Notes: generated by a model from the sequence alone, not told the origin. A stretch of 64,000 bases of DNA from Aedes albopictus (GCF_035046485.1 NC_085137.1:42463155-42527154), one strand, 5' to 3'. Counted from the first letter of the stretch, positions 10,740-22,334 are shown. Numbers and translations: made by a program.

Positions 10740-12000
10740 TGGGTCAAAGAATATTTTACTGCTACTCGTTTATCTGGTTATCGAACTTCCGGCGGGACAC
10801 CTGGAACCGGTTCCAGAACACAACCGGTTCAGATATGGACTGAAACTATCTTACTGCTTACCGTTCATCTGGTTATCGAAAAAGCCGCTCTTTGATGTGT
10901 CGCATGAAAAGGTTTGGTTCACTTTTTTAGTTGGCCACTTCCGGCGGGAAACCTGAAACCGGTTCCGGTACACAACCGGTTCAGATATGGTCTGAAGCTG
11001 TTTTCCTGCTTATCGTTCATCTTGATACCGAAGATGTGTCGCATGCAAGGGTTTGGTTCGCTTTTTTAGTTAGCCACTTCCGGCGGGATACCTGGAATCG
11101 GTTCTAAAACGCTACTGGTTCAAATATAGTCTAACACTACTTCCCTGCTTACCGTTCATCAGGTTATCGCAAAAGCCACAGTTCGATGTGTCGCATGCCT
11201 GGGTTTGTTTATTTTTTTAATTGGCTACTGCCAGCGGGATACCTGGAACCGGTTCCGGGACACAACCGGCTTAGATATGGGCTGACTATTTCACTGCTTA
11301 CCGTTCATTTGGTTATCGAAAAAGCCGCTCTTTCATGTGCCGCATGCATGGGTTTGGTTCACTTTTTTAGTTGGTCACTTCCGGCGGGACACTTGGAACC
11401 GGTAATGAAACACTACCGGTTCTAATATAATCTGAAAATACTTTCCTGCTTACCGTTCATCAGGTTATCGCAAAAGCCGCAATTCGATATGTCGCATGCC
11501 TGGGTTTGGTTTGGTTTTTTTTTTAAATTGGCTACTTCCAGCGGGACACCTGGAACCGGTTCCGGAACACAACCGGTTCTGATATGGTTTGAAACTATTC
11601 TCCTGCTTACCGTTCATCAGGTTTTCGGAAAAGCCGCTGTTTGATGTGTCGCATGCATGGGTTTGGATCACATTTTTAGTTGGCCACTTCCGGCGGGACA
11701 CTGGGAACCGGTTCTGGCATACTACCGGTTCAAATATTATCTGAAACTACTTTCCTGCTCACCATTCAACTGGTTATCGAAAATGCCGCTATTTGATGAG
11801 TCGCATGCATGGGTTATGTTCACTTTTATATTTGGCCACTTCCGGCGGGACACCCGGAACCGGTTCCGAAACACTACCGGTTCAGATATAATCTGAGACT
11901 ATTTTTCTACTTCCCGTTCATCAGATAATCGAAAATGCAGTGGTTTGATGGGTCGCATGCATGGGTTTGTTGCATTTGCATATCTGGCCCCTTCCTGGGG
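10740..12000 (+). repeat. Tandem array of about eight 150-bp units
   Basis: The unit contains CTTCCGGCGGGACACCTGG, then AACCGGTTCCGGAACACAAC, then CTGCTTACCGTTCATCAGG, then TCGCATGCATGGGTTTGG. Starts of the CCGGCGGGA core near 10788, 10938, 11078, 11226, 11379, 11536, 11687 and 11838 give a period of 140-157 bp. The array is contiguous with the terminal module at 12001-12340. The same two-part structure, reversed, is found at 44559-45063 plus 51050-53200. Confidence 0.85.
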
Positions 12001-12340
12001 TACCGGTCCGGAACACCTAAATGGCCATAACTCTGGAACGGCTGGACCGATCTGAACCATATTCAATAGGAAACAATGGGAAAATATACCGCGTCGAATG
12101 AACCATCGGTCGTTGAAATCGGTTCATATTTACTATCTAAAAAAGAGGTGACCTTTTTGTACACATACACAGACACACATACATACACACACACATACAT
12201 ACACACAGACATCATCTCAACTCGTCGAGCTGAGTCGATTGGTATATAACACTTGACCCCTCCGGAGGCTCTATGAAGTTTTCGTTTTTGGAGTGAACAT
12301 ATAGCCTTTCGGTACACCTTGGTGTACGAGAAAGGCAAAA
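12001..12340 (+). repeat. Terminal module of the 150-bp array element: (CA)n tract and hairpin end
   Basis: After TACCGGTCCGGAACACC comes a conserved segment of about 130 bp, a (CA)n/(CATA)n microsatellite near 12160-12210, CCCCTCCGGAGGCTCTATGA, and a terminal hairpin, CCTTTCGGTACACC / GGTGTACGAGAAAGG (12306-12336). The same order in reverse complement occurs at 44559-44900. A conserved hairpin at one end recalls Helitron or other hairpin-ended elements, but no CTRR terminus is visible, so I leave the class open. Confidence 0.7.
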
Positions 12341-12532
12341 ATGGTTTCTTCAAAAAAAGAAAATATTTCCACCACGAAAAAAATCAAAAGATACCTTGAT
12401 TCATACTCTACATGTGAACGAAAATCGATTTTGAAAATATTGCATCATTATTTAATAAAAAATCAAGAACCGAAAAAAAATGAGGAAAAGCTTCCAGTGT
12501 CGACTTAAGCAGTGTGGTTTAATACACAGATA

Positions 12533-12799
12533 AAAATAATGAGATTTACACGTCATGTAAACATCAATTTAGTCATTTAAACTTAGTGTTATGATGGTTT
12601 ACATGATATATCATGTAAATTTATATTATATGTCATGTAAACACTCAGAGTCATGCTGAATTACATGACATATAATGGAAGTTTACATGATATTGTGTGA
12701 CTTTTACATGATATGTCATGTATACTTCTGTGATATCCCACGCTCCAATCATGTGCATCATATGTCACAGAATTTTACACCCTTTTTTCGATCTGTGCA
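12533..12799 (+). mobile_element. MITE with CACAGATAAAAA / TTTTTTCGATCTGTG ends, copy A
   Basis: Ends are CACAGATAAAAATAATGAG (from 12535) and TTTTTTCGATCTGTG (to 12797). GGTTTAA occurs directly on both sides (12526-12532 and 12800-12806), a possible 7-bp target duplication. The interior is filled with CATGTAAA and TTTACATGA motifs. Two more copies lie at 17843-18302 and, split by a LINE, at 15306-17309. Confidence 0.75.
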
Positions 12800-12806
12800 G
12801 GTTTAA

Positions 12807-14159
12807 CTATTTGGATGGATAAGCCTGGCTTACTGGTTAAGCCGAGGTGTAGAAATCGGTTCTTTTAGATATTATTTAATACTTTTGGGATATAAAAGGT
12901 CATCTTACCTGTCCTGAAGTTTATCATTGACATCTACAGCTGCACTGTGATTGTGGGATGTTCCAGATCAACCAAACTACAACGAGAAGCAGAACGTCTG
13001 ATCTATAGTATACGTATAGTATAGTATACGAGTATACACTCGTAACAGTATCAGAAGGGTGTATCACAATACACAGCTAGTCGCGTTCGGTATTTTTTAC
13101 CGAAATCTCAACTGTTGAGCGTTCGGTAATGGTTTTTTTACCGAAACTGTAAAAAAATTCCAAATTGCAATAAAAATGTCTAATAATTAGACCCGACGTA
13201 AACAAATTTGACATATACATTTCTATTCCATCTTACTGAATTTTACGTTGAACAATTTCTTGCATGGAATGTTGAACGCAAGCTGTAAATTTGCAAACGG
13301 ATGCAAGAATGTGTGCGATATGACGGGGTCTTTTTGTTACAGGTGATATAATGTGACATTTTTTTTTCACTGTGTATCTTTTATGTGTGAAACTCCAACG
13401 AAGTATTGTCGTCGCGGTTGAAACCCGAAGTTTCCCCACACCCGACAGTCGAATTTTCTCAAAATCCATACGTGAAGCCTAACGTTGGACGTAGTGCGCT
13501 GGACAGCGGACCCGGCCCTCTATCCAACGCACTGTGCCCGACGTACCTCCGACACACGGTTTAGGAGAAAAATCGATTTTCGCGCGTCAAAAATTCCGAT
13601 TTTCAACTGCACGAACAATATGGTACAAGTTACTTATTTCCCCAATTTTTTTTCCAGTTCACTAAAACCTCTTTTTATGCACGATATTTTTATGAATTTT
13701 TAATTTATGCACCTTTTTTATGCCCTGCATAAAAAGAGGGAAAGCTACTCAGAACCAATATTGTGCATAAGAATATTTAATAATGACGGGAACTATTGTA
13801 ATGGTGACCAAGGGGTGTTTACAGAGGAGAGCAAAGGAAGGTTACAGGTTCTTTTTTGGGTATTTCCGAAGATCTCATGTGTGTTACATGGCGTGCGAGT
13901 GGGTCTTAACGCTTTTTACGGCCTCATCAGCATCGGCAGCCATGTTGGATATGAGCCTCAAAATTTGAAAGTGATAATTCTCTGCCACCAAAGCGAATAT
14001 TCGTATGAAAAAGTATCATCCTATATGCTCACTCACAGTGATTGCGATGATACTTTTTCTGCTGCGTTGCTGCAGAATTGACAGTTTTTGTCACTTCAAA
14101 AATGCGAGGCACACAATTATTGAAAAGCAAAAATTCAATATTTCGTTTGAAAACTTAGT
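12807..14159. other. Non-genic DNA with short repeats
   Basis: Holds an AT palindrome cluster (GTATACGTATAGTATAG near 13008), a TTCGGTATTTTTTACCGAAA inverted repeat near 13092, and a 13230-13480 segment related to 17310-17640. No gene is supported; the frame at 13707-14081 has no recognisable product. Confidence 0.4.
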
Positions 14160-14840
14160 GATGCAGTGAGACGCCTTAAGGGGGTTTCGGAGTCTTTTCA
14201 GGAAGTCTAAGAGCATTTAAGGCTAGTTTCAGAGGCGTTACGGAGGCGTTTTTAGGGGTTTTGGTTTGGAAGAATTTTTTAAGGCATTTCAGAATATTTC
14301 AGACCATATTCGGCGAGATTCAGAGACGTTACGAAGGAGTTTTCATGGTGTTCGGAGCTTTTCAGGTGCGTTATATGGGTTCCGAGGGGGTTTAAGGGGG
14401 ATTTTGGAGGCATTTCAAGACGTTTCAGAGCATTTTCGGTGGGATGCGGAGGCGTTACTTAAGCTTTACGAGGAGTTTTCGTGGGGCTCGGAGCCTCTCA
14501 AGTGCGTTACTGGGGTCCAAGGGGGTTGAGGGGGATTTTGATGGCATTTCAGGACGTTTCAGAGCATTTTCTGCGAAATTAGGAGGCTCCTGAGATCCCT
14601 TGAATTGTCCCTAAAGCCCCTACGAATGCCCTTGAAACCCATTTAATACGATTTAAATACTCCAGAATTCCCCGTAATTTCATGAAAACACCAAAAAATC
14701 TTGACAGAACACCCTTAATAGGCTCCTCAAATCCCCAGAAACAACTCCTTAAAACGCCTCTGAAGCCCCTTGGAACCGCCTTTTTGGGCTCTCTGGGAAC
14801 TTTCTGGAAACCCCCGTAGCCCCACCTCAACTGCCCAGGA
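14160..14840. repeat. GTAACGCC-family tandem repeat, third array
   Basis: Units with GGCGTTACGGAGGCGTTTTT and AAGTGCGTTACTGGGGTCC recur; from about 14580 the complementary sense takes over (CCCTTGAAACCCATTTAATA). As at 8335-8940, the array changes orientation in the middle. Confidence 0.65.
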
Positions 14841-15367
14841 GCAAGACCTGTTCCCGCGAAATAGATTCTCTAATTATAGCCCAAACTTAATTTATGCATA
14901 AATTTTCCTCTTTTTATGCCTTTTTTAATTTATGCACATTTTTAATTTATGCAGCCCCAGCCATGTGCATAAAAAGTGGTTCCAGTGTATAACAAACATA
15001 ACGCTTGAGATTTTGGTAAAATATTACCGAAGTCGGTGATTTTTGTTTAAGTGTGTAGATCAAAAAATTTGTTGCAGTTATGGATATACCCGACACGGAA
15101 TGTGTATAAGAATAATCAGAAAAGTGGCTCCAGAGGCATCAGAACAACGTAACAGTGGTCATATCTGCTATACTGATTAACGTTTCATATTAAACAAAAT
15201 TCCTTTCGAGATATTTAGACAGCCAAACTGGGAGTTTAGTCGTTGAAATCTACAGCCGTTACAACACTAATTTTCGCGATGATCTATAACATCACATATC
15301 CAACTCACATATCGAAAAAAAAATGTGTGAAATTCTGTGACATACGATGTACATAATTGGAGCGTGG

Positions 15368-17083
15368 AACTACCAACACTGAATGAGGTTAAAAAAGTCC
15401 TTAAGGTGAATATGTAACGAAGCCATACTTTGAATTTTCAAAAGCACAAATCTGAAGAACCGATGGTTGGTTTGCGCTGAAAAGTTGATCAATTGGTCAT
15501 AACCAGCGGGTCACCAATCGATAAATTTTTCAGCGCAATCCGTCTTTTGGTTCCTCAGATTTGTGCTCTTGAAAATTTGAGGTGTGGCTTCGTTATATAT
15601 TCACCTTAAGGAGCTGAAAAACAGCAAGGCTGCTGGGAAGGACGAGATCCCAGTCGAACTTCTTAAGCACGGAAGCGAGCAGCTACATCAATTAATCCAC
15701 CAGATTATTATAAAGATTTGGGAGGATGAAGAATAGCCCACCAGCTGGTTGGCCAATCTACAAGAAAGGGCATAGAGTGAAGTGTACCAGTTACAGAGGG
15801 ATTACCCTTTTAAATTCGGCGTATAAGATACTGTCGCGTGTCCTGTGCAACAGACTGCAACCTCTTGAGGAGTCCTTCGTCGGCGAATACCAGGCTGGTT
15901 TTCGTGAGGGTTTACCCTGTGGATGACCCTAGATAAATTTCGGGAATATTACTTGCAGACTTACCACCATCTGTTCATTGATTTTAAAGCAGTGTACGAT
16001 TCAGTGAAAAGGTATGAGCTTTAGCAGATAATGTCAGAACATGGTTTTCCGACGAAACTAATTAGGCTGATACGCGCAACGGTGGATGGATCAAAATCAA
16101 GTATTCGGATCGCGGACGAAGTGTCTACGTCGTTTGTGACTTTGGATGGATTGAAGCAGCGGGATGCTCTTTCGAATTTATTGTTCAACATTGAACTCGA
16201 AGGAGCAATTAGGAAATCAGGCGCGCAGAAGAATGGCTCTATCATCACACGGTCGCACATGCTCCTCGGTTTTTGCGGACGACATTGATCTCATCGGCAT
16301 CGATCGTAGGGCAGTGGAGGAAGCTTATGCTCCTCTGAAGAGAGAGAGACAGCGAGGATAGGCTTGACGAATAACTCTACCAAGACGAGGTACATGATAG
16401 CAGGTAGAGACAGAAGCAGGCCTAGTGGTGTTAGTGCTGTGATTGATGGAGATTTGTTTGAAGTTGTTGAAGAATTTGTTTATCTTGGAACACTTGTGAC
16501 ATGTGACAATGACGTTTCCCGTGAAGTGAAAAGGCGTATTGCAGCTGCGAATAGGGCCTTTTTTACGGATTGCGTAGCCAGCTTAGGTCCCATAACTTGT
16601 AAACGCAAACAAAAATCGCTCTGTATAAGACGCTGATTCTTCCGGTTGCCCTCTACGGTCACGAAGCGTGGACGTTAAAGGAAATAGACCGAATAGCTTT
16701 TGGAGTTTTCGAACGCAAAGTGCTGCGGACTATTCTCGGTGGGAAACAAGAAAATGGAGTGTGGCGCAGACGCATGCATCACGAGTTGTACCAAGTGTAC
16801 GAAGATGCGAATATTGTGAAACGTATAAAGTACGGCAGACTTCAGTGCGAATGTCGGAAGAAAGAGTAGCGAAAACAATATTCAGTTGGGAACACGGTAA
16901 AGGTAAGCGACTACGTTGGCGGCCGCGAACTCGCTGGCTACACGCGGTTGAAGAAGATCTACGATCCCTACACGTTCGGGGAAACTGGAGGAACATCGCC
17001 CAAGACCGACGAAGATGGTACTCTATTATACGCTCGGCGTTGGAGTTAAGTTACTTTGTAGCCAACAAGGTATCAAGGTAGTA
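15368..17083 (+). pseudogene. 5'-truncated RTE-like LINE with broken reverse transcriptase
   Basis: Reverse transcriptase remnants are clear in three frames: LKNSKAAGKDEIPVELLKHG (from about 15610), [18 protein letters not shown] (about 15795), HGFPTKLIRLIRATVDGSKS (about 16034), FADDIDLIGIDRRAVEE (about 16271; catalytic FADD retained). The C-terminal tail has RWRPRTRWLHAVEEDLRSLH and NWRNIAQDRRRW, typical of RTE-like elements. Stops near 15735 and 16023, a deletion after AGFREG (the expected STTDQ motif is missing) and frameshifts make it dead. The 5' half and endonuclease are absent. A TTAA-flanked MITE sits inside at 15405-15605. A 13-bp target duplication flanks the copy. Confidence 0.85.
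15405..15605. mobile_element. Foldback MITE with TTAA target, inside the LINE
   Basis: GGTGAATATGTAACGAAGCC and the near-complement GGCTTCGTTATATATTCACC form the ends; TTAA flanks both sides (15401-15404 and 15606-15609). Removing it and one TTAA restores the LINE frame GTC CTT AAG GAG CTG, which proves insertion into a coding LINE copy. Most of its 201 bp can pair internally. Confidence 0.85.
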
Positions 17084-17309
17084 AATTGGAGCGTGGGATA
17101 TCACAGAAGTTTACGTGGTGTATCATGTAAAAATCATGGAATTCCTTGCAAACTTCCATTATATGTCATGTAGTTCAGCATGACTCTGAATGTTTACATG
17201 ACATTTCACACAAATTTTCATAATATATCATGTACCCCATCATAACAGTAAGTTTATATGACTAAAATGAAGTTTATATGACGTGTAAATATCATTATTT
17301 TTATCTGAG

Positions 17310-17640
17310 TATTGTTTTAAATTGAAGTTGCATGAATTATGTCAAACTTCTTTTGGGTTATTCCAATCAAATAAACTATTCCGAATAGCAGAACTTCCCC
17401 ACATAGATAGAAATTCTGAAAACTACGCGTGACGTAAATATTCGAACGTTTAAATTTCCATTTCATTTCATTCAATTTTGCATAAAACAATTTCTTGCAC
17501 GTAAAGTTGTAAGCAAGCTCCATACTGTAGATCACCTGTAATTTTAAATTTCGATGGAGAATTGTGTTGAAAGCGATGGAGGTAATTTTGTTGCATCGAA
17601 CTCGATGTAACAATTTTTAACTGTGCAGTAAACACACGAT
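17310..17640. repeat. Dispersed repeat, inverted copy of 18011-18235
   Basis: The complement of 17430-17610 matches 18020-18210: shared pieces include GATGGAGAATTGTGTTGAAAG, TTGTAAGCAAGCTCCATACT and CATTCAATTTTGCATAAAAC (with substitutions). A third relative is at 13230-13480. No coding capacity is seen. Confidence 0.55.
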
Positions 17641-17842
17641 CGCATATGATGTTGCATAGGATGCAAATGTGGAGGTGATATACGCACACTTTACACTCGA
17701 TTAAATGGAAAAATGTACGCATATGGCCTCCACTTTAGCATTCTATTCAACATCATATAGGACTTTGTGTTAGCTGGGTCAGTAGTAATACACCACTTTA
17801 AAGAGTAACGCTGCATAATTAGTAATCTCCTATAATTATACA

Positions 17843-18302
17843 CACAGATAAAAATAATGAGATTTACACGTCATGTAAACTTCAGTTAAGTCATGTCAAC
17901 TTAGTGTTATGATGGTTTACATGATATAACATGTAAATTTATGTTCATGTAAACACACAGAGTCATGCTGAATTATATGACATTTACATGATATGTCATC
18001 TAAACTTCACAGTTCATAATTGTTACATCGAGTTCGCTGTAACAAAATGACCTCCATCGCTTTCAACACAATTCTCCATCGGATTGAAAATTACAGGTTG
18101 TCTGCAGTATGAAGGTTGCTTACAACTTTGCGTACAAGACATTCTTCTATGTAAAATCGAATGGAAAGAAATGGAAACTTAAGTGTTCTAATATTTACGT
18201 CACGTGTAGTTTTCATATTTTCTTTCTGTGTTCTGTGATATCCCACGCTCCAATTATGTGCATCATATGTCACAGAATTTTACACCCTTTTTTCGATCTG
18301 TG
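17843..18302 (+). mobile_element. MITE copy B (CACAGAT family) with internal insertion
   Basis: Starts CACAGATAAAAATAATGAG at 17843 and ends TTTTTTCGATCTGTG at 18302. Compared with copy A, about 225 bp extra (18011-18235) lie before TTCTGTGATATCCCACGC; this extra piece is the dispersed repeat also present inverted at 17310-17640. Confidence 0.75.
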
Positions 18303-18444
18303 TACATTTAAAACGTTCAGGGTAATCTAATCTAACTATAATATATGGCCCCGTTGGAATTGTAAGGACCACTCTAACATTCTTTTGGGATATTTCAGAC
18401 CAACTATTCAGAAAAACTCCAAACTGTCCAGAAGTTTGGTCCTT

Positions 18445-18594
18445 ACACTTGACTATCACGCCGAGGACCTGGGATCGAATCCCACTCCCGACAAACTCGC
18501 AAACTGTGAGTTCTTCCTTCGGAAGGGAAGTAAAGCGTGGGTCCCGAGATGAACTAGCCTAGGGCTAAAAATCTCGTTAATACAGATAAAAAAA
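18445..18594 (+). mobile_element. Short tRNA-derived SINE with A-rich tail
   Basis: A B-box-like GGGATCGAATCCCACTCCC near 18469 and a terminal CTCGTTAATACAGATAAAAA tail mark a 150-bp SINE. The 13-bp sequence AAGTTTGGTCCTT is duplicated on both sides (18432-18444 and 18595-18607), which fixes the ends. Confidence 0.85.
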
Positions 18595-18607
18595 AAGTTT
18601 GGTCCTT

Positions 18608-19060
18608 GATATCTACAGCTCATACAGTAGTTTCGCGCTATAAACTGTAACGTAACATATTGAAATATAATCAATTTTTTTCTTGAAATTTACCAAACTT
18701 TACCAAAGTTCTTTTGAGTTAGTCCAGACCACTTAAACTTCTCCGAAAATCAGTTCGTCTGATTTACACATGTGGTGGTATCTTTTACTTTCGAATTCTA
18801 CAAAACCAACCATGCTCACTTAATCTTTTTATAGAATAAGAGGCGTTGTATAGTATGGGCTATTCTGTGTCATGCATCCCTCTTGTGGAATCACTTGGAT
18901 TAGGATTGCACCCAGATTAGCAAGCATACATATAAGTAAATACAAAAAAAACACAGACCACGCGCAAACAACCGCGGAAATTCTTGCTAACCCTAGATTC
19001 TACGGTGAGTATCACCCACAGTATAAGCCATTAGAATTAGATCACTTTGCCGGTCCCCAC
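18608..19060. other. Unrecognised DNA up to the LTR element
   Basis: The part from about 18840 is GC-richer and could be the flank of an older retroelement into which the LTR element landed. No gene or terminus is supported. Its last five bases, CCCAC, are the left target duplication. Confidence 0.35.
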
Positions 19061-19289
19061 TGTAGGGATTGAGAGGGATACAGAGAAAGCGAGAAACAGG
19101 GCATATAGCTTTAGCAGCGGTGATGCGCCATCTGAAAAACAAAGCAAACGATCATGATGAAATGAAACGTCAGTCTTGTAAAGTATTTTGCACGAGTAAG
19201 TTGGATTACTCGTCGGGTGCATCCCTGGTGATAAGATCCGACCGATTGAACTGGATCGGAATTGCCATGGTGTCCTTCCGGACACGACA
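19061..19289 (+). repeat. 5' LTR
   Basis: TGTAGGGATTGAGAGGGATA ... CCTTCCGGACACGACA. An open frame across it is present in both LTRs but resembles no gag-like product, so I do not treat it as a gene. Confidence 0.85.
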
Positions 19290-19739
19290 ATGGCACAGCC
19301 GGTAGGTAAGCTCCCAAAGAAAGGTTTTAGTAAGAGTATTTTTTGTGTTGTCGATGTGCAGAAGCAGCTGGGGCAGATAAACCAGTGTGGATTTCGGTTT
19401 TGTTTACTGGAAGAGCAAGCGAAGTGCGGCCGTTGCGGGGTTGTTTTTTTATGGAACAAGGAGCAGTCCCATTGCCGGGGCCCGTGGCGTAGTTGGTCAC
19501 ACGTTCGCTTCATATGCGGATGGTCATGGGTTTGATTCCCAGCCCCGGCACTTGCAATTTTTCGTCAGTTGCTTTTCCCCAGAGAGCAACTGACACTGAC
19601 CCTCTTCAGAGCCCCATGGCTCAAACGAACCCGGATACCTGGACATCGGCGAACTGCTACTCATAATGGACCCCCAATCGGACTAGAAAGGAACAACGGC
19701 CATCCATCATCATCCTTGTGCTCATCATTCTACTAGGTA

Positions 19740-21396
19740 CAGTGCCGGATTTACAAATGTGGGGGCCCGGGGCCACAGTGTTGTGGGGGCCCCCAACATA
19801 TTTTTTTTTCATTGTAGAAAATTCCAGAAAATTGGAAAAATTCTTCGTTATCGGAGAAAATTATCTAGCTTAATTAGAGTAACTAGAAAAAAGGCAATCT
19901 AAGCATAACAGAGATCCAGATATGAAAATTTAGTCTGAAGACGTTAGTAAAACAAATTTTATCAAGTAAATATCGCTTTATCCGAGAGTGTTCATAGCAT
20001 TAGATTCCATTGATCAAGTCGATTCATGAGAAAGTCCTTTAAGAAATTTATAAATAGATTTTATAGGAGACATTTTCGATAAATTTCAAAAAAAAATTAT
20101 AGCACTATCTTTAGGGCCGTAATTGCATAAGCTCTAAATAGAATTTCTTGCGGAATCATTGATGAAATCTATAGAGTTGCTAATCAATTACCAGGTTTCT
20201 TTTTTTGTGGAACTTAAGCATAAGCAATTCTAACGCGACTTCGAGATGAGTTTTTGGGGAACGCGCAAAATAATTGTTAAGAACTCTTTGTGAAACTTCA
20301 AGAGGCAAAAAATCCATAGTGGTATTTTAAGCGGAAATTCTACTAAAAGCTGCTGAAGAAATTTCACCCGAAATCCAAAATGAGTTCCTGGTGGAATTTC
20401 TGTTTTATTTTGAATAAAATTATAAGTAAAATTTCGTAATAATCTTTGGCGGACGAAAACTTTAATTTTTTCAGGATCTTTCAAGAATTTCTCCCCAAAT
20501 ATCTACTGCAATTTTCATAAGGAACCTATGGACTTGTTAAGAGTTCGCCTTAAATTACACATTCAAGCCAAGAAGAAAAATTCGTCATGAATTTAATCAT
20601 ATTAAAGAAAATCGGACCAGATCTTTGCAAAAAAAAAAATCCGCCAAAAATTCTTGCTAGTACTAATTCTAGGAATCGATTTGAATAATTTATAAGTTTG
20701 GTAAGCGGAATCAAACTCTAAAACTCTGAAAATGTGTCTTTATTCTGATAGAAATACTTGTAAATATTCAAAGAACTATGTAGGAAATGTTTAAAAGCAA
20801 TATTGCAGACTACATCCCAAATTGGACTATCACACTTTTTTTTGGTACGCCTGAAAAGTGTGACAGAAGTGCACATTTGGCTCGGATCGTCTCGACGTCT
20901 TCGGTGCACTTATTCCTCCATTTACAAGGAATAAGTGCACCGAAGTCCTCAATCCGACGTGGCCCTGCGCTGCAATCACACTTTGAAGATGTGTGCACAC
21001 TATTGTGTCAGTCCAATTTGGGGTGCAGCCAGCAATACCAATAATTTTCGACAGAAAATTACACGAATTTTCAGCAGAAACTTTTCGACTGTCTATTCCA
21101 TAGAGCTCAAGATTTCATCTAGAATTCAGATGATCATTCCGAACCATAAACATCTTAAAAACTTTCAGAAGAAGTTTGAAATTTTATAAGAAGGCAGATA
21201 TCTGCTTCTTTCTTATTTGAAGCACAATATTTCATACACATATCTTGAGAGTAGAAGTGCTTGTGATAAAAATAAAATCATGATGTTTCTAGCACTTTTT
21301 TTTCGCTTCCCATTTGAAGTTAGATTTTGTGGGGGCCCTTAAAATGTGGGGGCCCGGGGCCATGGCCCCCCTGGCCCCCCCTTAAATCCGGCCCTG
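19740..21396. mobile_element. Non-autonomous hAT-type element, 1657 bp
   Basis: Ends are CAGTGCCGGATTTA and (complement of the right end) CAGGGCCGGATTTA; subterminal GGGGGCCCGGGGCC occurs on both sides. The 8-bp target duplication ACTAGGTA (19732-19739 and 21397-21404) and the CAGNG start are hAT hallmarks. I see no transposase frame. A large imperfect hairpin lies inside at 20816-21022. Confidence 0.88.
20816..21022. repeat. Long imperfect hairpin inside the hAT element
   Basis: Outer arms CCCAAATTGGACTATCACAC (20816-20835) and the near-complement ending 21022 (GTGTCAGTCCAATTTGGG); the centre has a perfect 19-bp stem, CTTCGGTGCACTTATTCCT (20899-20917) with its complement at 20927-20945 around a 9-base loop. 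Arms pair imperfectly between these blocks. It may itself be a nested foldback element or a structured subterminal region. Confidence 0.75.
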
Positions 21397-22117
21397 ACTA
21401 GGTATAAAGTAGAAAAAGTGAAAGCAGCAGAAAGGCAACCAGTTCGATAAAGTAGAATAGAATCTAGGCGCTGTACAAAAATGTAAGTGCAGCTGTCAAT
21501 TGAAATTGCTCACGTAATGCCCCAGTGGACAATAGAGCTGTACATTAGGTTAAGTGATTAAGAATAAAAAAAAAAAGAGGTTTTAGAATATTATTAAATA
21601 CCCAGTCTCGTTGGCTTTTGGACCTTGGATGTGCAAAAATTAAAGAGTCGTGTTTTGATGTTATTTGCAGCTGCGTTGAGCTACTTCATATGCAGGGGCG
21701 GATTGTATACATTGATTCAGTTGCAGGTTGAGAAAATGTGAGTTTTTTAAGTTTTTTTTGTTTCTCTGCTGAGATGAGTGCAATTTTTGCTTCCCGCTCG
21801 GAAATTTCAACTAGATATCTAACAGATATCTGCTGGACAAAATAAAATATCTAGTAGCCATATGGGCATCTAATACAAGTCTCTTAAATTTTAATTTAGA
21901 TATGGTGAATGTGCGGATATCAGAAGTGAAATTACATATATTATTCTGGCCCTGTAATTCTTTTGAGAAGTCAATACTAATTTCATTGGATTAGGCCCAT
22001 TTATCAGCGATATGATTGAAAGGGTTGATGAAAGGAAAAGTGCAAAAAGGGTCAACAGTAAACTGCAATGAGAACAGGTAAAGTAGAAAGTGTTTACATG
22101 GCAAAGTAAGGCACAAT

Positions 22118-22200
22118 GAAAAGCGAATTCCCCCGAGAGGGTAAGCTAGGCAAATTCCCCCGAGAGGGTAAGCCGAAACAAAAAGCGAATTCCCCCGAGA
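22118..22200 (+). repeat. Three direct repeats, AATTCCCCCGAGAGGGTAAGC
   Basis: Near-identical copies occur near 22127, 22152 and 22189 (AATTCCCCCGAGAGG), the first two followed by GTAAGC and the last running straight into the (GAT)n tract. They sit just before the microsatellite, inside the LTR element. Function unknown. Confidence 0.75.
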
Positions 22201-22215
22201 GGATGATGATGATGA

Positions 22216-22251
<36 letters not shown>

Positions 22252-22334
22252 GTGATGAAGGATGAAGGATGATGATGATGAAGGATGATGATGATGATGA
22301 TGATGAAGGATGATGATGATGATGATGATGATGA

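Larger units (their letters stand above)
15306..17309 (-). mobile_element. MITE copy C (CACAGAT family), split by a LINE insertion
   Basis: The minus-strand MITE has one part at 15306-15367 (complement of the TTTTTTCGATCTGTG end) and the other at 17084-17309 (complement of the CACAGATAAAAATAATGA end). Between them sits an RTE-like LINE fragment flanked by a 13-bp duplication, AATTGGAGCGTGG (15355-15367 and 17084-17096). This gives the order of events: MITE first, LINE later. Confidence 0.75.
19478..21577 (+). mobile_element. tRNA-derived SINE interrupted by a hAT element
   Basis: Same family as 10060-10497, plus orientation: head GCCGGGGCCCGTGGCGTAG, B-box-like GGGTTTGATTCCC, body to 19739, then from 21397 (second copy of the 8-bp duplication) the rest of the body and the tail GTTAAGTGATTAAGAATAAA with poly(A). 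The two halves rejoin exactly when 19740-21396 and one 8-bp duplication are removed. Confidence 0.85.

Noticed and set aside
19069..19305. 78-residue frame in the LTR as a gag-like gene
   Set aside because: It lies in the LTR, is copied exactly in the 3' LTR, has no gag features, and runs into different sequence downstream of each LTR.
22118..22200. CRISPR-like direct repeats
   Set aside because: Only three copies, spacers of 10-22 bp or none, in a eukaryotic LTR element.
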